Assembly (NCBI GenBank): GCA_910577045.1
Contig: CAJTLB010000004.1
Span: 124,001-188,000, forward strand
Source: an uncultured Lachnospiraceae bacterium
GTDB lineage: Bacteria; Bacillota; Clostridia; Lachnospirales; Lachnospiraceae
DNA: 64,000 bases
Reading direction: 5' to 3'
Made by a program: the position numbers and the translations under genes
Shown: in pieces, positions 24,572 through 33,843 of the stretch
How positions within the stretch are numbered: the first letter of the stretch is position 1
How the letters are laid out: every line of letters starts with the position of its first letter
The notes under the pieces: model-generated
Told to the model about the DNA's origin: nothing
The model's input: only the letters and a program-made list of their open reading frames with translations
Databases searched by the model: none

Positions 24572-26491
24572 TTAAGCATCAATTTCTGCTTCATTTGCAT
24601 GTTCATAAATAAACCCTCTTCTAAGTGCAACATCTGTCCCCATTAAAACAGTAGTAATATCTGATGCTAACTTTCCATCTTCTATTTCTACCCTTTTTAA
24701 CATCCTTGTTTCTGGATCTAATGTTGTCTCCCAGAGTTGTTGTGCATCCATTTCCCCCAAGCCCTTATAACGCTGCAACGTAAAATTTTTATGCGTTTTC
24801 CGATATTTTTCTAATGCTTTATCATCATATAAATACTCCGCTGCCCCTCTTGCTGGCTGGGTTTTATATAATGGCGGCATTGCAATATAAACATGGCCTT
24901 CATAAATCAATTCTGGCATAAAACGATAAAATAACGTAAGTAGAAGCGTAGAAATATGTGCCCCGTCTACATCGGCATCTGCCATAATAATAATTTTATT
25001 ATAACGTAACTTTGTAATATCAAAGTCATTTCCATACCCTTCTGAAAACCCACAGCCAAACGCGTTAATCATTGTCTGGATTTCAGCGTTGGCAAGTACT
25101 TTATCCATAGTGGCCTTTTCTACATTTAATATTTTTCCCCTAATTGGCAGAATTGCCTGATACTGCCGGTTTCTGGCAGTTTTTGCAGAACCGCCAGCAG
25201 AATCCCCTTCTACAATAAATATTTCACATTTTGATGGATCTCTGCTTTCACAATTTGCCAACTTTCCATTTGAATCAAAAGAAAATTTAGGTTTTACTAA
25301 TAAATTTGTCTTTGCTTTTTCTTCTGCTTTCCGTATTTTTGCCGATTTTTCTGCACAAGAAATTACACTTTTTAGCATATCTAAATTACGGTCAAAATAT
25401 CGTACTAATTCTTCATTTGTTACTTGCGAAGTTGCTTTATTCGCATCTGGGTTATCCAGTTTTGTCTTTGTCTGCCCTTCAAACCGCGGATCAGGATGCT
25501 TAATCGAAATAACGGCTGTCATTCCATTCCTTACATCTGTGCCTGTAAAATTAGCATCTTTTTCTTTTAAAATGCCTAACTCCCTTGCATAACTATTAAT
25601 AATGGAAGTACATATTGTTTTAAATCCTGTAATATGGGTACCGCCTTCCTGTGTATAAATATTATTACAAAATCCCAAAATATTCTCTTGGAATTCATTA
25701 ATATACTGGAAAGCCGCTTCTACAATAATGCCCTCTGTTTCCCCTTGGAACGAAATAATATCTGTTACTGTTTCTTTCCCTTCATTTAATGCCTTTACAA
25801 ATCCACGTATTCCTTCTTTTTCATGGAACACGACACTTTCTTCTTCACCTGCCCGCTTATTTTCAAAATAAATCGTTAATTCTGGGTTTAAATATGCAGT
25901 TTCGTGCATACGGTTTTTCACAGCATCCGCCTTAAAACGGATTTTTTCAAAAATCTCCTCATCTGGAAGAAAATTTACTACCGTCCCTGTTGACCTTGTC
26001 TTACCAATAATAGGAAGTAACCCATTTTCCAACTCTACTACTGGATTCCCCCTTTCATAACGGTCGTGGTGGATTCCTCCATCCTTTGATATTTTAATAT
26101 CCATATAAGCAGATAAAGCATTTACTACAGAAGAACCTACCCCATGCAGCCCCCCAGAGGTTTTATAAGCGCCATCGCCAAATTTCCCTCCTGCATGAAG
26201 TGTTGTATAAACAATACGCGCTGCCGGCAGGCCTTTTGGATGCATATCCACTGGCACGCCTCTCCCATTGTCCTTAATGGTTGCGGAACCATCTTTCTCC
26301 AAAACCACCCATATGGAATCACAATATCCATTCAAATGCTCATCGACCGCATTATCCACAATCTCGTAAATTAAATGATTTAAACCTTTTGTAGATACGC
26401 TGCCTATGTACATGCCTGGCCGTTTCCTTACAGCCTCCAATCCCTCCAACACAGTAATACTACCTGCATTATATGCTTCTTTTTTAACCAT
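24572..26491 (-). CDS. parE: Type IIA DNA topoisomerase subunit B (topoisomerase IV ParE-like)
   Basis: ATPase subunit of a type IIA topoisomerase, about 639 residues. The GHKL ATPase region has IVDNAVDEHLNGYC, IKDNGRGVPVDMHPKG and TSGGLHGVGSSVVNALS. The TOPRIM domain has EIFIVEGDSAGGSAKTARNRQYQAILPIRGKILNVEKA and MADADVDGAHISTLLLTLFYR. The C-terminal YKGLGEMDAQQLWETTLDPETR motif is diagnostic. ATG 26491 is preferred to TTG 26500 because AAGAAGGGG lies upstream. Its stop abuts the subunit A reading frame. Confidence 0.9.
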   Translation of the reverse strand: MVKKEAYNAGSITVLEGLEAVRKRPGMYIGSVSTKGLNHLIYEIVDNAVDEHLNGYCDSIWVVLEKDGSATIKDNGRGVPVDMHPKGLPAARIVYTTLHAGGKFGDGAYKTSGGLHGVGSSVVNALSAYMDIKISKDGGIHHDRYERGNPVVELENGLLPIIGKTRSTGTVVNFLPDEEIFEKIRFKADAVKNRMHETAYLNPELTIYFENKRAGEEESVVFHEKEGIRGFVKALNEGKETVTDIISFQGETEGIIVEAAFQYINEFQENILGFCNNIYTQEGGTHITGFKTICTSIINSYARELGILKEKDANFTGTDVRNGMTAVISIKHPDPRFEGQTKTKLDNPDANKATSQVTNEELVRYFDRNLDMLKSVISCAEKSAKIRKAEEKAKTNLLVKPKFSFDSNGKLANCESRDPSKCEIFIVEGDSAGGSAKTARNRQYQAILPIRGKILNVEKATMDKVLANAEIQTMINAFGCGFSEGYGNDFDITKLRYNKIIIMADADVDGAHISTLLLTLFYRFMPELIYEGHVYIAMPPLYKTQPARGAAEYLYDDKALEKYRKTHKNFTLQRYKGLGEMDAQQLWETTLDPETRMLKRVEIEDGKLASDITTVLMGTDVALRRGFIYEHANEAEIDA

Positions 26492-26575
26492 GTATTTCAA
26501 CCCCTTCTTAATTTTTTTCTTTTTTTATACAATACCCAAAACAAACATTCGTTATTTGCTTCCGTACAAAGTTAA

Positions 26576-26605
26576 GCGCCCCGGGCATTCCTGCTTACGA
26601 GGCGC
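26576..26605 (-). other. GC-rich hairpin with GNRA tetraloop in the topoisomerase leader
   Basis: On the minus strand GCGCCTCG (26605-26598) pairs with CGGGGCGC (26583-26576) through one G-T wobble. Inside it, GCA-GGAA-TGC forms a second stem capped by a GNRA loop. It lies between the ABC ATPase stop and the topoisomerase B start, in otherwise very AT-rich DNA. No U-tract follows, so it is not a standard terminator. It may be an mRNA 5' structure or a processing site. Confidence 0.5.
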
Positions 26606-26644
26606 AGCTATGTTCTTTTGTAAAAGATGCCTTTTTATACTTAC

Positions 26645-27451
26645 CTATGCAAGCATCATACGGTCATTTGCAAACTCTTCCCCACTTGCTGTCACAAACT
26701 TTTGGAGCAAATCATCTACCTTAAGATTCTTTTTCTCCTCTCCTGACACGTCATAAATTACATGCCCATCATACATCATAATTAAGCGGTTGCCAATATG
26801 GATTGCATCCTTCATATTATGTGTTACCATAAGGGCAGTAAGTTCTTGGCTCTCTACTAAATGTTCTGTTAAATCTAAAACTTTTTTTGCTGTCTTTGGA
26901 TCTAAGGCTGCTGTATGTTCATCTAATAGTAAAAGCTGCGGCTTTTGTAAGGTAGCCATTAATAGAGTGAGTGCTTGGCGCTGCCCGCCAGACAATAAGC
27001 CTACTTTTGTTGTCATACGGTTTTCCAAGCCTAAATCCAGCATTTTTAACGCTTCTTTATAAATCTCTTTTTCCGAAGCCTTAATTCCCCAGCTTAGCCC
27101 TCTTCTTTTCCCCCTACGGTATGCCATAGCTAAGTTTTCTTGTATTTCCATGCCCCCTGCTGTTCCCCTCATAGGGTCTTGGAATACTCTTCCTAATAAG
27201 TAAGCCCTTTTATATTCTGGCTTATTTGTCATATCTGTGCCATCTATAATAATCTGCCCACTGTCAATTGGATATACCCCAGCTATCATATTTAACATTG
27301 TAGATTTCCCTGCTCCATTTCCACCAATTACTGTAACAAAATCTTTTGGGTATAAACGAAGGTTTAAATCCTGAAGTGCCTTTTTTTCATTAATTGTCCC
27401 AATATTAAAGGTTTTATACACATTCCTAAGTTCCAGCATACTCCTTACCAT
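26645..27451 (-). CDS. ABC transporter ATP-binding protein (TrpXYZ-like uptake system)
   Basis: A 268-residue ATPase with Walker A IGGNGAGKSTMLN, Q-loop VFQDPMRGTAGGMEIQEN, signature LLSGGQRQALTLLMATL, Walker B QLLLLDEHTAALD and switch VTHNMKDA. It overlaps the permease by 7 nt. With the downstream-named solute-binding protein and permease it forms the family that includes tryptophan/tyrosine importers and other small-molecule systems with DUF534-type binding proteins. Confidence 0.9.
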   Translation of the reverse strand: MVRSMLELRNVYKTFNIGTINEKKALQDLNLRLYPKDFVTVIGGNGAGKSTMLNMIAGVYPIDSGQIIIDGTDMTNKPEYKRAYLLGRVFQDPMRGTAGGMEIQENLAMAYRRGKRRGLSWGIKASEKEIYKEALKMLDLGLENRMTTKVGLLSGGQRQALTLLMATLQKPQLLLLDEHTAALDPKTAKKVLDLTEHLVESQELTALMVTHNMKDAIHIGNRLIMMYDGHVIYDVSGEEKKNLKVDDLLQKFVTASGEEFANDRMMLA

Positions 27452-28347
27452 CCCTTCCGATACTTGGCAAGCACAGGAAGCGCCAATGCAACTGCCACTA
27501 CAATCGCTGTTAAAAGTTTTAAATCGCTTGCTGTCAATCCCATCTGCAGCACATATGCCACAATAATACGGTAAATAATAGCACCAAGTACTACTGACAT
27601 AAATTTTCCAAAAAAAGACTTAAACCGTTTAAATAAAACTTCTCCAATAACAATAGAAGCTAACCCAATTACAATAGCGCCTGTCCCCATGCTTACATCG
27701 CCAAATCCCTGGTACATAGCGACTAACGCCCCTGATAAACCAATTAAGCCATTAGAAATCATTAAAGCAAATACTTTAGTCATATTGGTATTTTGCCCCA
27801 ATGCCCTTACCATATATTCATTATTCCCAGTTGCCCGGATTGCACAGCCAATTTCTGTCCCAAAAAACCAATATAATAAACTAATAACCAATATTGCTAA
27901 AATAACTCCTATTAACAAAGCGGTATGTACAGAAGACAGCGTAATCCCCGTTAAATTGGCAATTCCTTTTTTTACTATATCAAACATCGTATCCACTTTT
28001 AATAAAGGCAGATTTGAACGTCCCATAATCCTTAAATTAATGGAATATAAAGATATTTGTGTTAAAATACCAGCCAGAATCCCTGGTATCTGAAACACTG
28101 TATGTAAAAATCCAGTAATATACCCAGCAAGTACCCCAAAGAAAATAGCTACTATTATAGCCAGAAATGGATTTATTCCTTTCGTTATCATGGTTGCGCA
28201 TACAGCACCGCCTAATGCAAAACTTCCATCCACAGTCATATCAGCAAAGTCTAATACACGAAATGTAATATAGACTCCCAAAACCATAATTCCCCATAAA
28301 ATCCCCTGTACAATCGCACCCTGCGTTGCCAGTAATATGCCCTCCAT
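27445..28347 (-). CDS. ABC transporter permease (TrpXYZ-like uptake system)
   Basis: A 300-residue membrane protein of the branched-chain-amino-acid-type permease family: VLGVYITFRVLDFADMTVDGSFALGGAV near the N-terminus, then IGCAIRATGNNEYMVRALGQNTNMTKVFALMISNGLIGLSGALVAMYQGF, and about eight membrane helices. It sits between the binding-protein gene and the ATPase gene; a terminator-like hairpin lies just upstream. Confidence 0.9.
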   Translation of the reverse strand: MEGILLATQGAIVQGILWGIMVLGVYITFRVLDFADMTVDGSFALGGAVCATMITKGINPFLAIIVAIFFGVLAGYITGFLHTVFQIPGILAGILTQISLYSINLRIMGRSNLPLLKVDTMFDIVKKGIANLTGITLSSVHTALLIGVILAILVISLLYWFFGTEIGCAIRATGNNEYMVRALGQNTNMTKVFALMISNGLIGLSGALVAMYQGFGDVSMGTGAIVIGLASIVIGEVLFKRFKSFFGKFMSVVLGAIIYRIIVAYVLQMGLTASDLKLLTAIVVAVALALPVLAKYRKGW

Positions 28348-28421
28348 ATTATTTTCTCTCCTTCAATTATACTATCCAAGTAACTTTTTGCAATCTACTT
28401 TTTTTATTTTATCAAAAAAAT

Positions 28422-28460
28422 GCTGTCGCATAAAACCTTTTTTTCTTTTTATGCAACAGC
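28422..28460 (-). terminator. Partial terminator between binding-protein and permease genes
   Basis: GCTGT-c-GCATAAAA (28422-28435) pairs with TTTTATGC-a-ACAGC (28447-28460). On the minus strand it is followed by TTTTTTTGATAAAA. It lies 20 nt after the binding-protein stop, so it should limit transcription of the permease and ATPase relative to the more abundantly needed binding protein. Confidence 0.85.
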
Positions 28461-28479
28461 AAATTATCTTTGTGCCAGA

Positions 28480-29430
28480 CTATTTTAAATCAGCAGGAAT
28501 TTGAATGTTCAGAGCTTTTGCTGTATCCTCGTTAATCTTTAATTCATAACTTGTCAGATATTCAATTGGCATATCTGCTGGCTTTTTCTCTCCCTTTAAA
28601 ATAGAAACTGCCATAACTGCCGTCTGCTTCCCAAGGTTATAATAATTTAACCCATAAGTAGCAAGGCCGCCATTATCTACCATTCCCTCTTCCCCTACAA
28701 TACAAGGAATCCCATGTTCTGTTGCTACAGAAGTTACTGCTGCCATACCCTCTGCCATCATATTGTCGGTTGGGGTATAAATAACATCTACCTTACTTAC
28801 CAGTGACTCTACTACAGAAACAATTTCATTTGTATTAGAAACAGTAGCTTCTACATAGGTAAGGCCAGCTGCCTCAATTTCTGCTTTTGCAATATTTGCT
28901 TGGAAAATAGAATTATCTTCTGCAGAACAATATAACACGCCAACTGTTTTTGCCTCTGGAAGAAGTTTCTTCAATAACCCAATCTGTTCTACCACTGGGT
29001 TTAAGTCAGAAGTCCCTGTCACATTCCCGCCAGGCGCATCATTTGATTCTACTAAACCAGAAGTCGCTGGATCTGTAACGGCTGTTACTAGAATAGGGAT
29101 TGTTGTAGTTTGGGCAGCACACGCCTGCGCAGCCGGCGTTGCAATGGCAAAAATTAAATCACTTTTATTATTTACCAGTTTTTCTGCAATAGTGGTACAA
29201 TTAGACTGATCATTTTGCGCATTATTATAATCAATCTTAATATTTTCCCCATCCTTATAGCCTGCTTCTGCAAGCCCGTCCACAAACCCCTGATAAGCTG
29301 CATCCAAAGCTGGATGTTCTGTAAGTTGTACTACGCCAATATTCAATGTTTTTTCTTTACCGCCGCAGCTAGTTAAAGCACCCATTGCCATAACTGCTGC
29401 CATCATTACAGCAAGCATTTTCTTTCTCAT
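28480..29430 (-). CDS. ABC transporter substrate-binding lipoprotein (DUF534/TrpX family)
   Basis: A 316-residue lipoprotein with signal peptide and lipobox MGALTSC (lipidated Cys at about 22). The mature domain starts LNIGVVQLTEHPALDAAYQGF and contains AIATPAAQACAAQTTTIPILVTAVTDP and DVIYTPTDNMMAEGMAAV, characteristic of PF04392 binding proteins (TrpX-like; tryptophan, tyrosine or purine ligands reported in the family). ATG 29430 is chosen over the frame start at 29520 because GGAGGAT lies 6-7 nt upstream and the signal peptide begins there. Confidence 0.9.
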   Translation of the reverse strand: MRKKMLAVMMAAVMAMGALTSCGGKEKTLNIGVVQLTEHPALDAAYQGFVDGLAEAGYKDGENIKIDYNNAQNDQSNCTTIAEKLVNNKSDLIFAIATPAAQACAAQTTTIPILVTAVTDPATSGLVESNDAPGGNVTGTSDLNPVVEQIGLLKKLLPEAKTVGVLYCSAEDNSIFQANIAKAEIEAAGLTYVEATVSNTNEIVSVVESLVSKVDVIYTPTDNMMAEGMAAVTSVATEHGIPCIVGEEGMVDNGGLATYGLNYYNLGKQTAVMAVSILKGEKKPADMPIEYLTSYELKINEDTAKALNIQIPADLK

Positions 29431-29443
29431 AATATCCTCCTTC

Positions 29444-29464
29444 CTGCCGTTTCTTTTACGGCAG
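29444..29464 (-). promoter_or_regulatory. Leader hairpin just upstream of the binding-protein ribosome binding site
   Basis: CTGCCGT (29444-29450) pairs perfectly with ACGGCAG (29458-29464) around a 7-nt loop, ending immediately before the GGAGGAT site on the minus strand. It may stabilise the message or modulate translation. Confidence 0.45.
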
Positions 29465-29483
29465 CCCTCCAAACCAATAATAC

Positions 29484-29495
29484 TAAAGCGCTTTA
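29484..29495. promoter_or_regulatory. Perfect 12-bp palindrome in the transporter leader
   Basis: TAAAGCGCTTTA is a perfect palindrome about 30 nt downstream of the promoter -10, with a GCTTTA half-repeat nearby that offers alternative pairing. Its position suits a repressor operator; the repressor is unknown. Confidence 0.45.
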
Positions 29496-29523
29496 AAGGA
29501 GTAAAGCACCTTAATTCCATACT

Positions 29524-29552
29524 ATTCTATCATTGATTCTTAAATTCGTCAA
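29524..29552 (-). promoter_or_regulatory. Sigma-A promoter of the TrpXYZ-like operon
   Basis: On the minus strand TTGACG (29552-29547) and TAGAAT (29529-29524) are separated by 17 nt. The -35 overlaps the 3' end of the DHHW gene. Confidence 0.65.
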
Positions 29553-30670
29553 TAAATTCCGCCAATCCCAAGATCCGTATCCATTGTATTCATATTATAA
29601 AGCAGCAATACATCTGTATTAGCAAGATTTTGGTTAATCAGCTCACTCACAGACTCTTTATAATACCTTGTGTCCACTACATAAATTTTCTTATAATGAT
29701 TTACCAAAAATGGCACCATACAATTTGCATAACTATCCTTAATCAGAACCAGCTCCCTATCTAAACTGGCTGCCTGGTTAGTAATTTCTACCAATGGATG
29801 GATATTATTTAAAAAGAAGGAATATTGATCCTTTTTTCCCAGATACTCATAATTATATAACGAATCTGTTGTCTCCCCAGTATCTGTATAATATACAGTA
29901 AGTTGTTGCATAGGGTTTTCAAAAATAACAATCTGATCCCCCTTACGGGTATAGTCATTTACTTTTGAATAAATAGTCCCTTTAAAGTCCTCAGACACCA
30001 CTTTTTCTTCCAAACCTGCCACTGGCTCAAACCCCAATTTAGCACAAAATTCTTGGTAGGCCAAATAAGCACCATGGGTTGTCCAGTGATGATCTGTATG
30101 GTAAAATAAAGGTTTTTCTTCATTTCTCATAAGCTTGAGTGCATCCAATACCTGAATTGGAATACAGCCAGACTCTTCATAAATTTTTGACATTGTATCT
30201 ACCTGGCTTTTTATTGGTGCGCCCTTTGGGAGCTTTTCACTATAAATTACAGATGCTGTTGGTACTAACATTAAATATACATTCGCCTCTACCTTTTCTT
30301 TAAGATTACGGAATGTACGGATAATCCGTTCCGTATTTTCTGGTTCCTTATATTTTTCTATTAAATACCCATCTTCTGCCAAATAAACATTATTTACTTC
30401 TTTTTTTCCAATTGCTTTTTCAAAACCCGTTTTTACTCCCACAAAAAAATCCCGGAACGGGAAGTGGTCTGCCAAATAGTCCCCTATTTCAGACGTATAT
30501 TCCCCTTCTGCCAATCTTTCCCATGTAAATTCTGGAAAGGAAGAAAGAAAACGGTTTTCTTGCTCTGAAAATTCTTTTTTCTTCCCTATGCAAAACAGCA
30601 CAGATAGTGCTACCACTATAACACATACAAATATAACCGTAAACTTCCTGCTTATTTCCCAATCTCTCAT
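29549..30670 (-). CDS. DHHW/AlgX-like protein for surface polymer O-acylation
   Basis: About 373 residues: an N-terminal membrane anchor (SRKFTVIFVCVIVVALSVLFCI) and an SGNH-like extracytoplasmic domain with the family motif YHTDHHWTTHGAY (about 195-207) and LVLIKDSYANCMVPFL. This resembles AlgJ/AlgX-type proteins that transfer acyl groups to exported polysaccharide. It lies 8 nt after an MBOAT gene, the usual partner. ATG 30670 with GAGG upstream is preferred to TTG 30682. Confidence 0.87.
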   Translation of the reverse strand: MRDWEISRKFTVIFVCVIVVALSVLFCIGKKKEFSEQENRFLSSFPEFTWERLAEGEYTSEIGDYLADHFPFRDFFVGVKTGFEKAIGKKEVNNVYLAEDGYLIEKYKEPENTERIIRTFRNLKEKVEANVYLMLVPTASVIYSEKLPKGAPIKSQVDTMSKIYEESGCIPIQVLDALKLMRNEEKPLFYHTDHHWTTHGAYLAYQEFCAKLGFEPVAGLEEKVVSEDFKGTIYSKVNDYTRKGDQIVIFENPMQQLTVYYTDTGETTDSLYNYEYLGKKDQYSFFLNNIHPLVEITNQAASLDRELVLIKDSYANCMVPFLVNHYKKIYVVDTRYYKESVSELINQNLANTDVLLLYNMNTMDTDLGIGGIY

Positions 30671-30689
30671 ACCTATCCTCAATTCTATC

Positions 30690-32105
30690 CTAAAAACGGA
30701 AATATAAAAATGGATTATAAGTATCCCCTACTAAATATGCTATTGTCAACAAAAATAAAAGTAGATACACCATTACAGAAACTTTTGGCACAAGCCTTGC
30801 TACTGGCTTTTTTAATTTGCTTAAATTTCCCTTAAGCCACGGGTAAACTGGCATAGAGAGTAAAAGAGCAATGCCAAGCAAAACCCCATTACTTTTTAAA
30901 TAATAGAAAAACTCATTCCCAACCCAAAAATGATCCGCTGTTTTTACCATAAGCTGTATATAATTTCCCAATTGTGCCATATCATCAAAAACAAAAATCG
31001 TAAACCCAAATACCACAATGATTATTGCATACAAATGCTGGAATAGAACTGGCAATTTTGTAAGATATTTTCCCCATACATATTTTTCTAATGCAAGCAA
31101 TATCCCATAATATAAGCCCCATAAAACAAAATTCCATGCTGCCCCATGCCACAGCCCAGTTAAAAACCATACTACTGCAATATTCCTTAAATGCTTCCAT
31201 ACGCCTGCCCGGTTTCCGCCCAAAGGAATATAAATATAATCCCGGAACCATGTAGACAGGGAAATATGCCATCTTCTCCAAAAATCTGTAATGGATACTG
31301 CATATAACGGATAATTAAAGTTTTCTAAATAGTGGAAGCCAAGCATACGCCCCATTCCAATTGCCATATCACTATACGCACTAAAATCAAAATAGAGCTG
31401 TAAAGTAAATGCCAATGCACCAAGCCAAGCTGTAGCAACAGAAACTTCTGTTAAAGGAAGCGCACGGATAAGCTCCCACATAGCCCCCATATTATTGGCG
31501 ATTAAAACTTTTTTAAATAATCCCTGTAAAAAGCGGATACCGCCATTATAAAACCCTTCCCTGTCAATTGCCCTACTATGGAGTTCCTGCTGTACTGTGG
31601 AAAACCTTACAATAGGGCCGGCAATTAACTGTGGGAACATTGATACATAAGTTAAGTACGTCAAATAATTTTTCTCTGGCTTTACTTCTTTCCTGTACAA
31701 ATCAATACTATAACTCATTGTCTGGAATGTAAAAAAACTAATTCCTATCGGCAGCCCAACACCAGGGGCCGGCAAAGATAAACCACTTAATTGGTTTATG
31801 GTATAGACTACAAAATCTGCATACTTAAAGAATCCCAGCATAGATAAATTAATTCCTACCGAAATCCACAAAAATATCCTCCTTTTGCTTTTTTTTGTCC
31901 CAAACTTTGTCATAAGCAGGCCATTCCCATAGTCTACAAATGATGCAAAAAGCATTAGAAGGATATACACTGGCTCTCCCCAGGCATAAAAAGCCAGGCT
32001 AAAAAGAAGCAGGATATAATTTTTTGCTTTTTTCGGAAAAAGATAATATAAAACTAAAAATACTGGGAAAAAGAAGCATAAAAATGGTATACTACTAAAA
32101 ACCAT
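30690..32105 (-). CDS. MBOAT-family O-acyltransferase (AlgI/DltB-like)
   Basis: A 471-residue polytopic membrane protein of the MBOAT family. It carries FFTFQTMSYSIDLYR, FPQLIAGPIVRF, LYFDFSAYSDMAIGMGRMLGF, NYPLYAVSITDFWRRWHISLSTWFRDYIY and the catalytic histidine in TGLWHGAAWNFVLWG (His about 320). It moves acyl groups across the membrane for attachment to a surface polymer by the adjacent DHHW protein. Clustered with a DUF4358 lipoprotein and an SGNH protein. Confidence 0.92.
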   Translation of the reverse strand: MVFSSIPFLCFFFPVFLVLYYLFPKKAKNYILLLFSLAFYAWGEPVYILLMLFASFVDYGNGLLMTKFGTKKSKRRIFLWISVGINLSMLGFFKYADFVVYTINQLSGLSLPAPGVGLPIGISFFTFQTMSYSIDLYRKEVKPEKNYLTYLTYVSMFPQLIAGPIVRFSTVQQELHSRAIDREGFYNGGIRFLQGLFKKVLIANNMGAMWELIRALPLTEVSVATAWLGALAFTLQLYFDFSAYSDMAIGMGRMLGFHYLENFNYPLYAVSITDFWRRWHISLSTWFRDYIYIPLGGNRAGVWKHLRNIAVVWFLTGLWHGAAWNFVLWGLYYGILLALEKYVWGKYLTKLPVLFQHLYAIIIVVFGFTIFVFDDMAQLGNYIQLMVKTADHFWVGNEFFYYLKSNGVLLGIALLLSMPVYPWLKGNLSKLKKPVARLVPKVSVMVYLLLFLLTIAYLVGDTYNPFLYFRF

Positions 32106-32120
32106 GCCAATCCCCTTTTC

Positions 32121-32639
32121 CTATTTTACATATTTTTCGATAATTGCTTTAATATCTGCTTCCTTCTCAGAGATTACTAAATAAATATAATCCCCTGATA
32201 CCTGTACTTTACTTTTCTCCACTATTTTAAATTGTTCTGGCAAATAATTCTCTAATTCTGCCTTCTTATGTTCTATCATTGTTTCTAAAGCTTCTTGTAA
32301 TGCCTCTTTATCTGTATCTGGCTTTGCCTTAATTATAATTATGGTATCCGCATAAATAACTTCTTCTGCATTTGTAAAAACATACTCCTCCAAGCCAGAT
32401 AACTCTATTGCAAAATAATTAGCAATATAGTTATCATTTAAAACCACCATTTTAGGCAATTCTACATTTTCTGTTATTTCATCATATATTTCTGTAAGGG
32501 CTTTTTCTTCTTTTGTTATTTGTTCCTCGCCTGGCACAGTGGACATTTGGTTATTCCCCTTTGACGAGCACCCTGCCAGCAAAAGGCCCACTATCCCTAT
32601 AGTAATCAGTATTTTTCTACCTATTTTATTCATTCGCAA
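32121..32639 (-). CDS. DUF4358 lipoprotein
   Basis: A 172-residue lipoprotein with signal peptide and lipobox LLLAGCSSK, followed by a DUF4358-type domain: EIYDEITENVELPKMVVLNDNYIANYFAIE, then VIYADTIIIIKAKPDTDKEALQEALETMIEHKKAELENYLPEQFKIVEKS. It lies 15 nt upstream of the MBOAT gene. Function unknown; proteins of this family recur in such acylation clusters. Confidence 0.82.
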   Translation of the reverse strand: MRMNKIGRKILITIGIVGLLLAGCSSKGNNQMSTVPGEEQITKEEKALTEIYDEITENVELPKMVVLNDNYIANYFAIELSGLEEYVFTNAEEVIYADTIIIIKAKPDTDKEALQEALETMIEHKKAELENYLPEQFKIVEKSKVQVSGDYIYLVISEKEADIKAIIEKYVK

Positions 32640-32692
32640 TCTCCTTTTATATTACAGTCTTAATCCTATAATCCTAATGTTCCCTTGTCCCT

Positions 32693-33775
32693 TTACGCCT
32701 CTTTTTCTGTTGGCTTTGTTCCTGTTTCTGAATCTTTTGTTTCTTCTGTTTCATTTGCCCCAGTTTCACTTGTACCCTCACTTGTCTGTCCTTCTAGGTC
32801 AAGTGATTCTGTCTCAGGTTCCAATTTCAATTTATAAAACCCGCCACTTGCATAATTACGGAGTACTTTCGTCCATATTTCATAAGAAGCATATGTTTGG
32901 TGTACATACGCATCACTACATAACTCTGGTTTTAACCCTCCATCTTCACCTATTAAGAAACTGGTAATATCTATATATTCTGCCACCCCAGCATCACATT
33001 GTTCCTTCATCTTTGTATTTAACAAACGAATATTATCATTATTTAAACCTCCTCTTTCACTCCCTGTCAGCATATTTGTTGTACTAATTACATAGATTTT
33101 TACAGTTGGATTAGCCTCCCTAATTTTCTCAATTACAGACAAATAATTTTCACAGGTGCCATCTACCCCTTCCATATCAATGTCGTTCAAGCCAAAAAAA
33201 AGAAACACTTTTTCTGCCCCCATCATCTTTATGGAATCCCAAATATAATGTTGTTCTCCTTGATAAACTGGATGGATGGTATCTTTACTAATCGTATTTA
33301 ATGCCATTCTAACTGAAAAACTGCCAGATACCAAAAACTCTGGGCTACCTAAAAATCCCTGTGGCTGGCCCATAATATAATTCCGAAATCCCATCATTAC
33401 AGAATCCCCAATAAACACAGATTTTTTAAAAAATTCATCTGCATTTTCGGAAATAATAAAATAATCTGTTGATGGTGGTAGATTCCCTGAATGAACTGTC
33501 CCCGTCTCTGGTTCTGTTTCTTTTTCTGTAACAGGTTCTGTTACTATTTCTGTAGTTGTTTCTGGCTCTGTTGTTTCTGTAATTTTCTCCGTTGGTGCTT
33601 CTGTCATTCCTATACCAATCGGTATATTTTCATTAATAGCTGGTTGTGCTTCTTTCAAATAATATCCTACGCCTATCCCTGTTCCTGCCAATACTACTAC
33701 AGCACAAACAACGCCAATCATTATCTTACGGTTTCTATTTCTTCTATATCTAGAACTATATCTTTTCTTTCTCAT
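32693..33775 (-). CDS. Membrane-anchored SGNH/GDSL-type hydrolase or acyltransferase
   Basis: A 360-residue protein with a basic N-terminus (RRNRNRK), one membrane helix (about 18-40), a Thr/Glu-rich linker and an SGNH domain: SVFIGDSVMMGFRNY (nucleophile Ser about 125), FLFFGLNDID, and C-terminal SDAYVHQTYASYE. A second acidic low-complexity tail ends the protein. It heads the O-acylation cluster and probably attaches or removes acyl groups at the cell surface. Confidence 0.85.
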   Translation of the reverse strand: MRKKRYSSRYRRNRNRKIMIGVVCAVVVLAGTGIGVGYYLKEAQPAINENIPIGIGMTEAPTEKITETTEPETTTEIVTEPVTEKETEPETGTVHSGNLPPSTDYFIISENADEFFKKSVFIGDSVMMGFRNYIMGQPQGFLGSPEFLVSGSFSVRMALNTISKDTIHPVYQGEQHYIWDSIKMMGAEKVFLFFGLNDIDMEGVDGTCENYLSVIEKIREANPTVKIYVISTTNMLTGSERGGLNNDNIRLLNTKMKEQCDAGVAEYIDITSFLIGEDGGLKPELCSDAYVHQTYASYEIWTKVLRNYASGGFYKLKLEPETESLDLEGQTSEGTSETGANETEETKDSETGTKPTEKEA

Positions 33776-33843
33776 AGTAATTTTCTATCCTTCTTCTAAA
33801 TTCATTCTGTGTTTTCTGTTATTTTATACATTCCCTTGTATCT

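Noticed and set aside
22289..26491. Naming the topoisomerase pair gyrA/gyrB
   Set aside because: No clear GyrA box, shorter C-terminal domain and no dnaA/recF neighbours; topoisomerase IV is the better call, though not certain.
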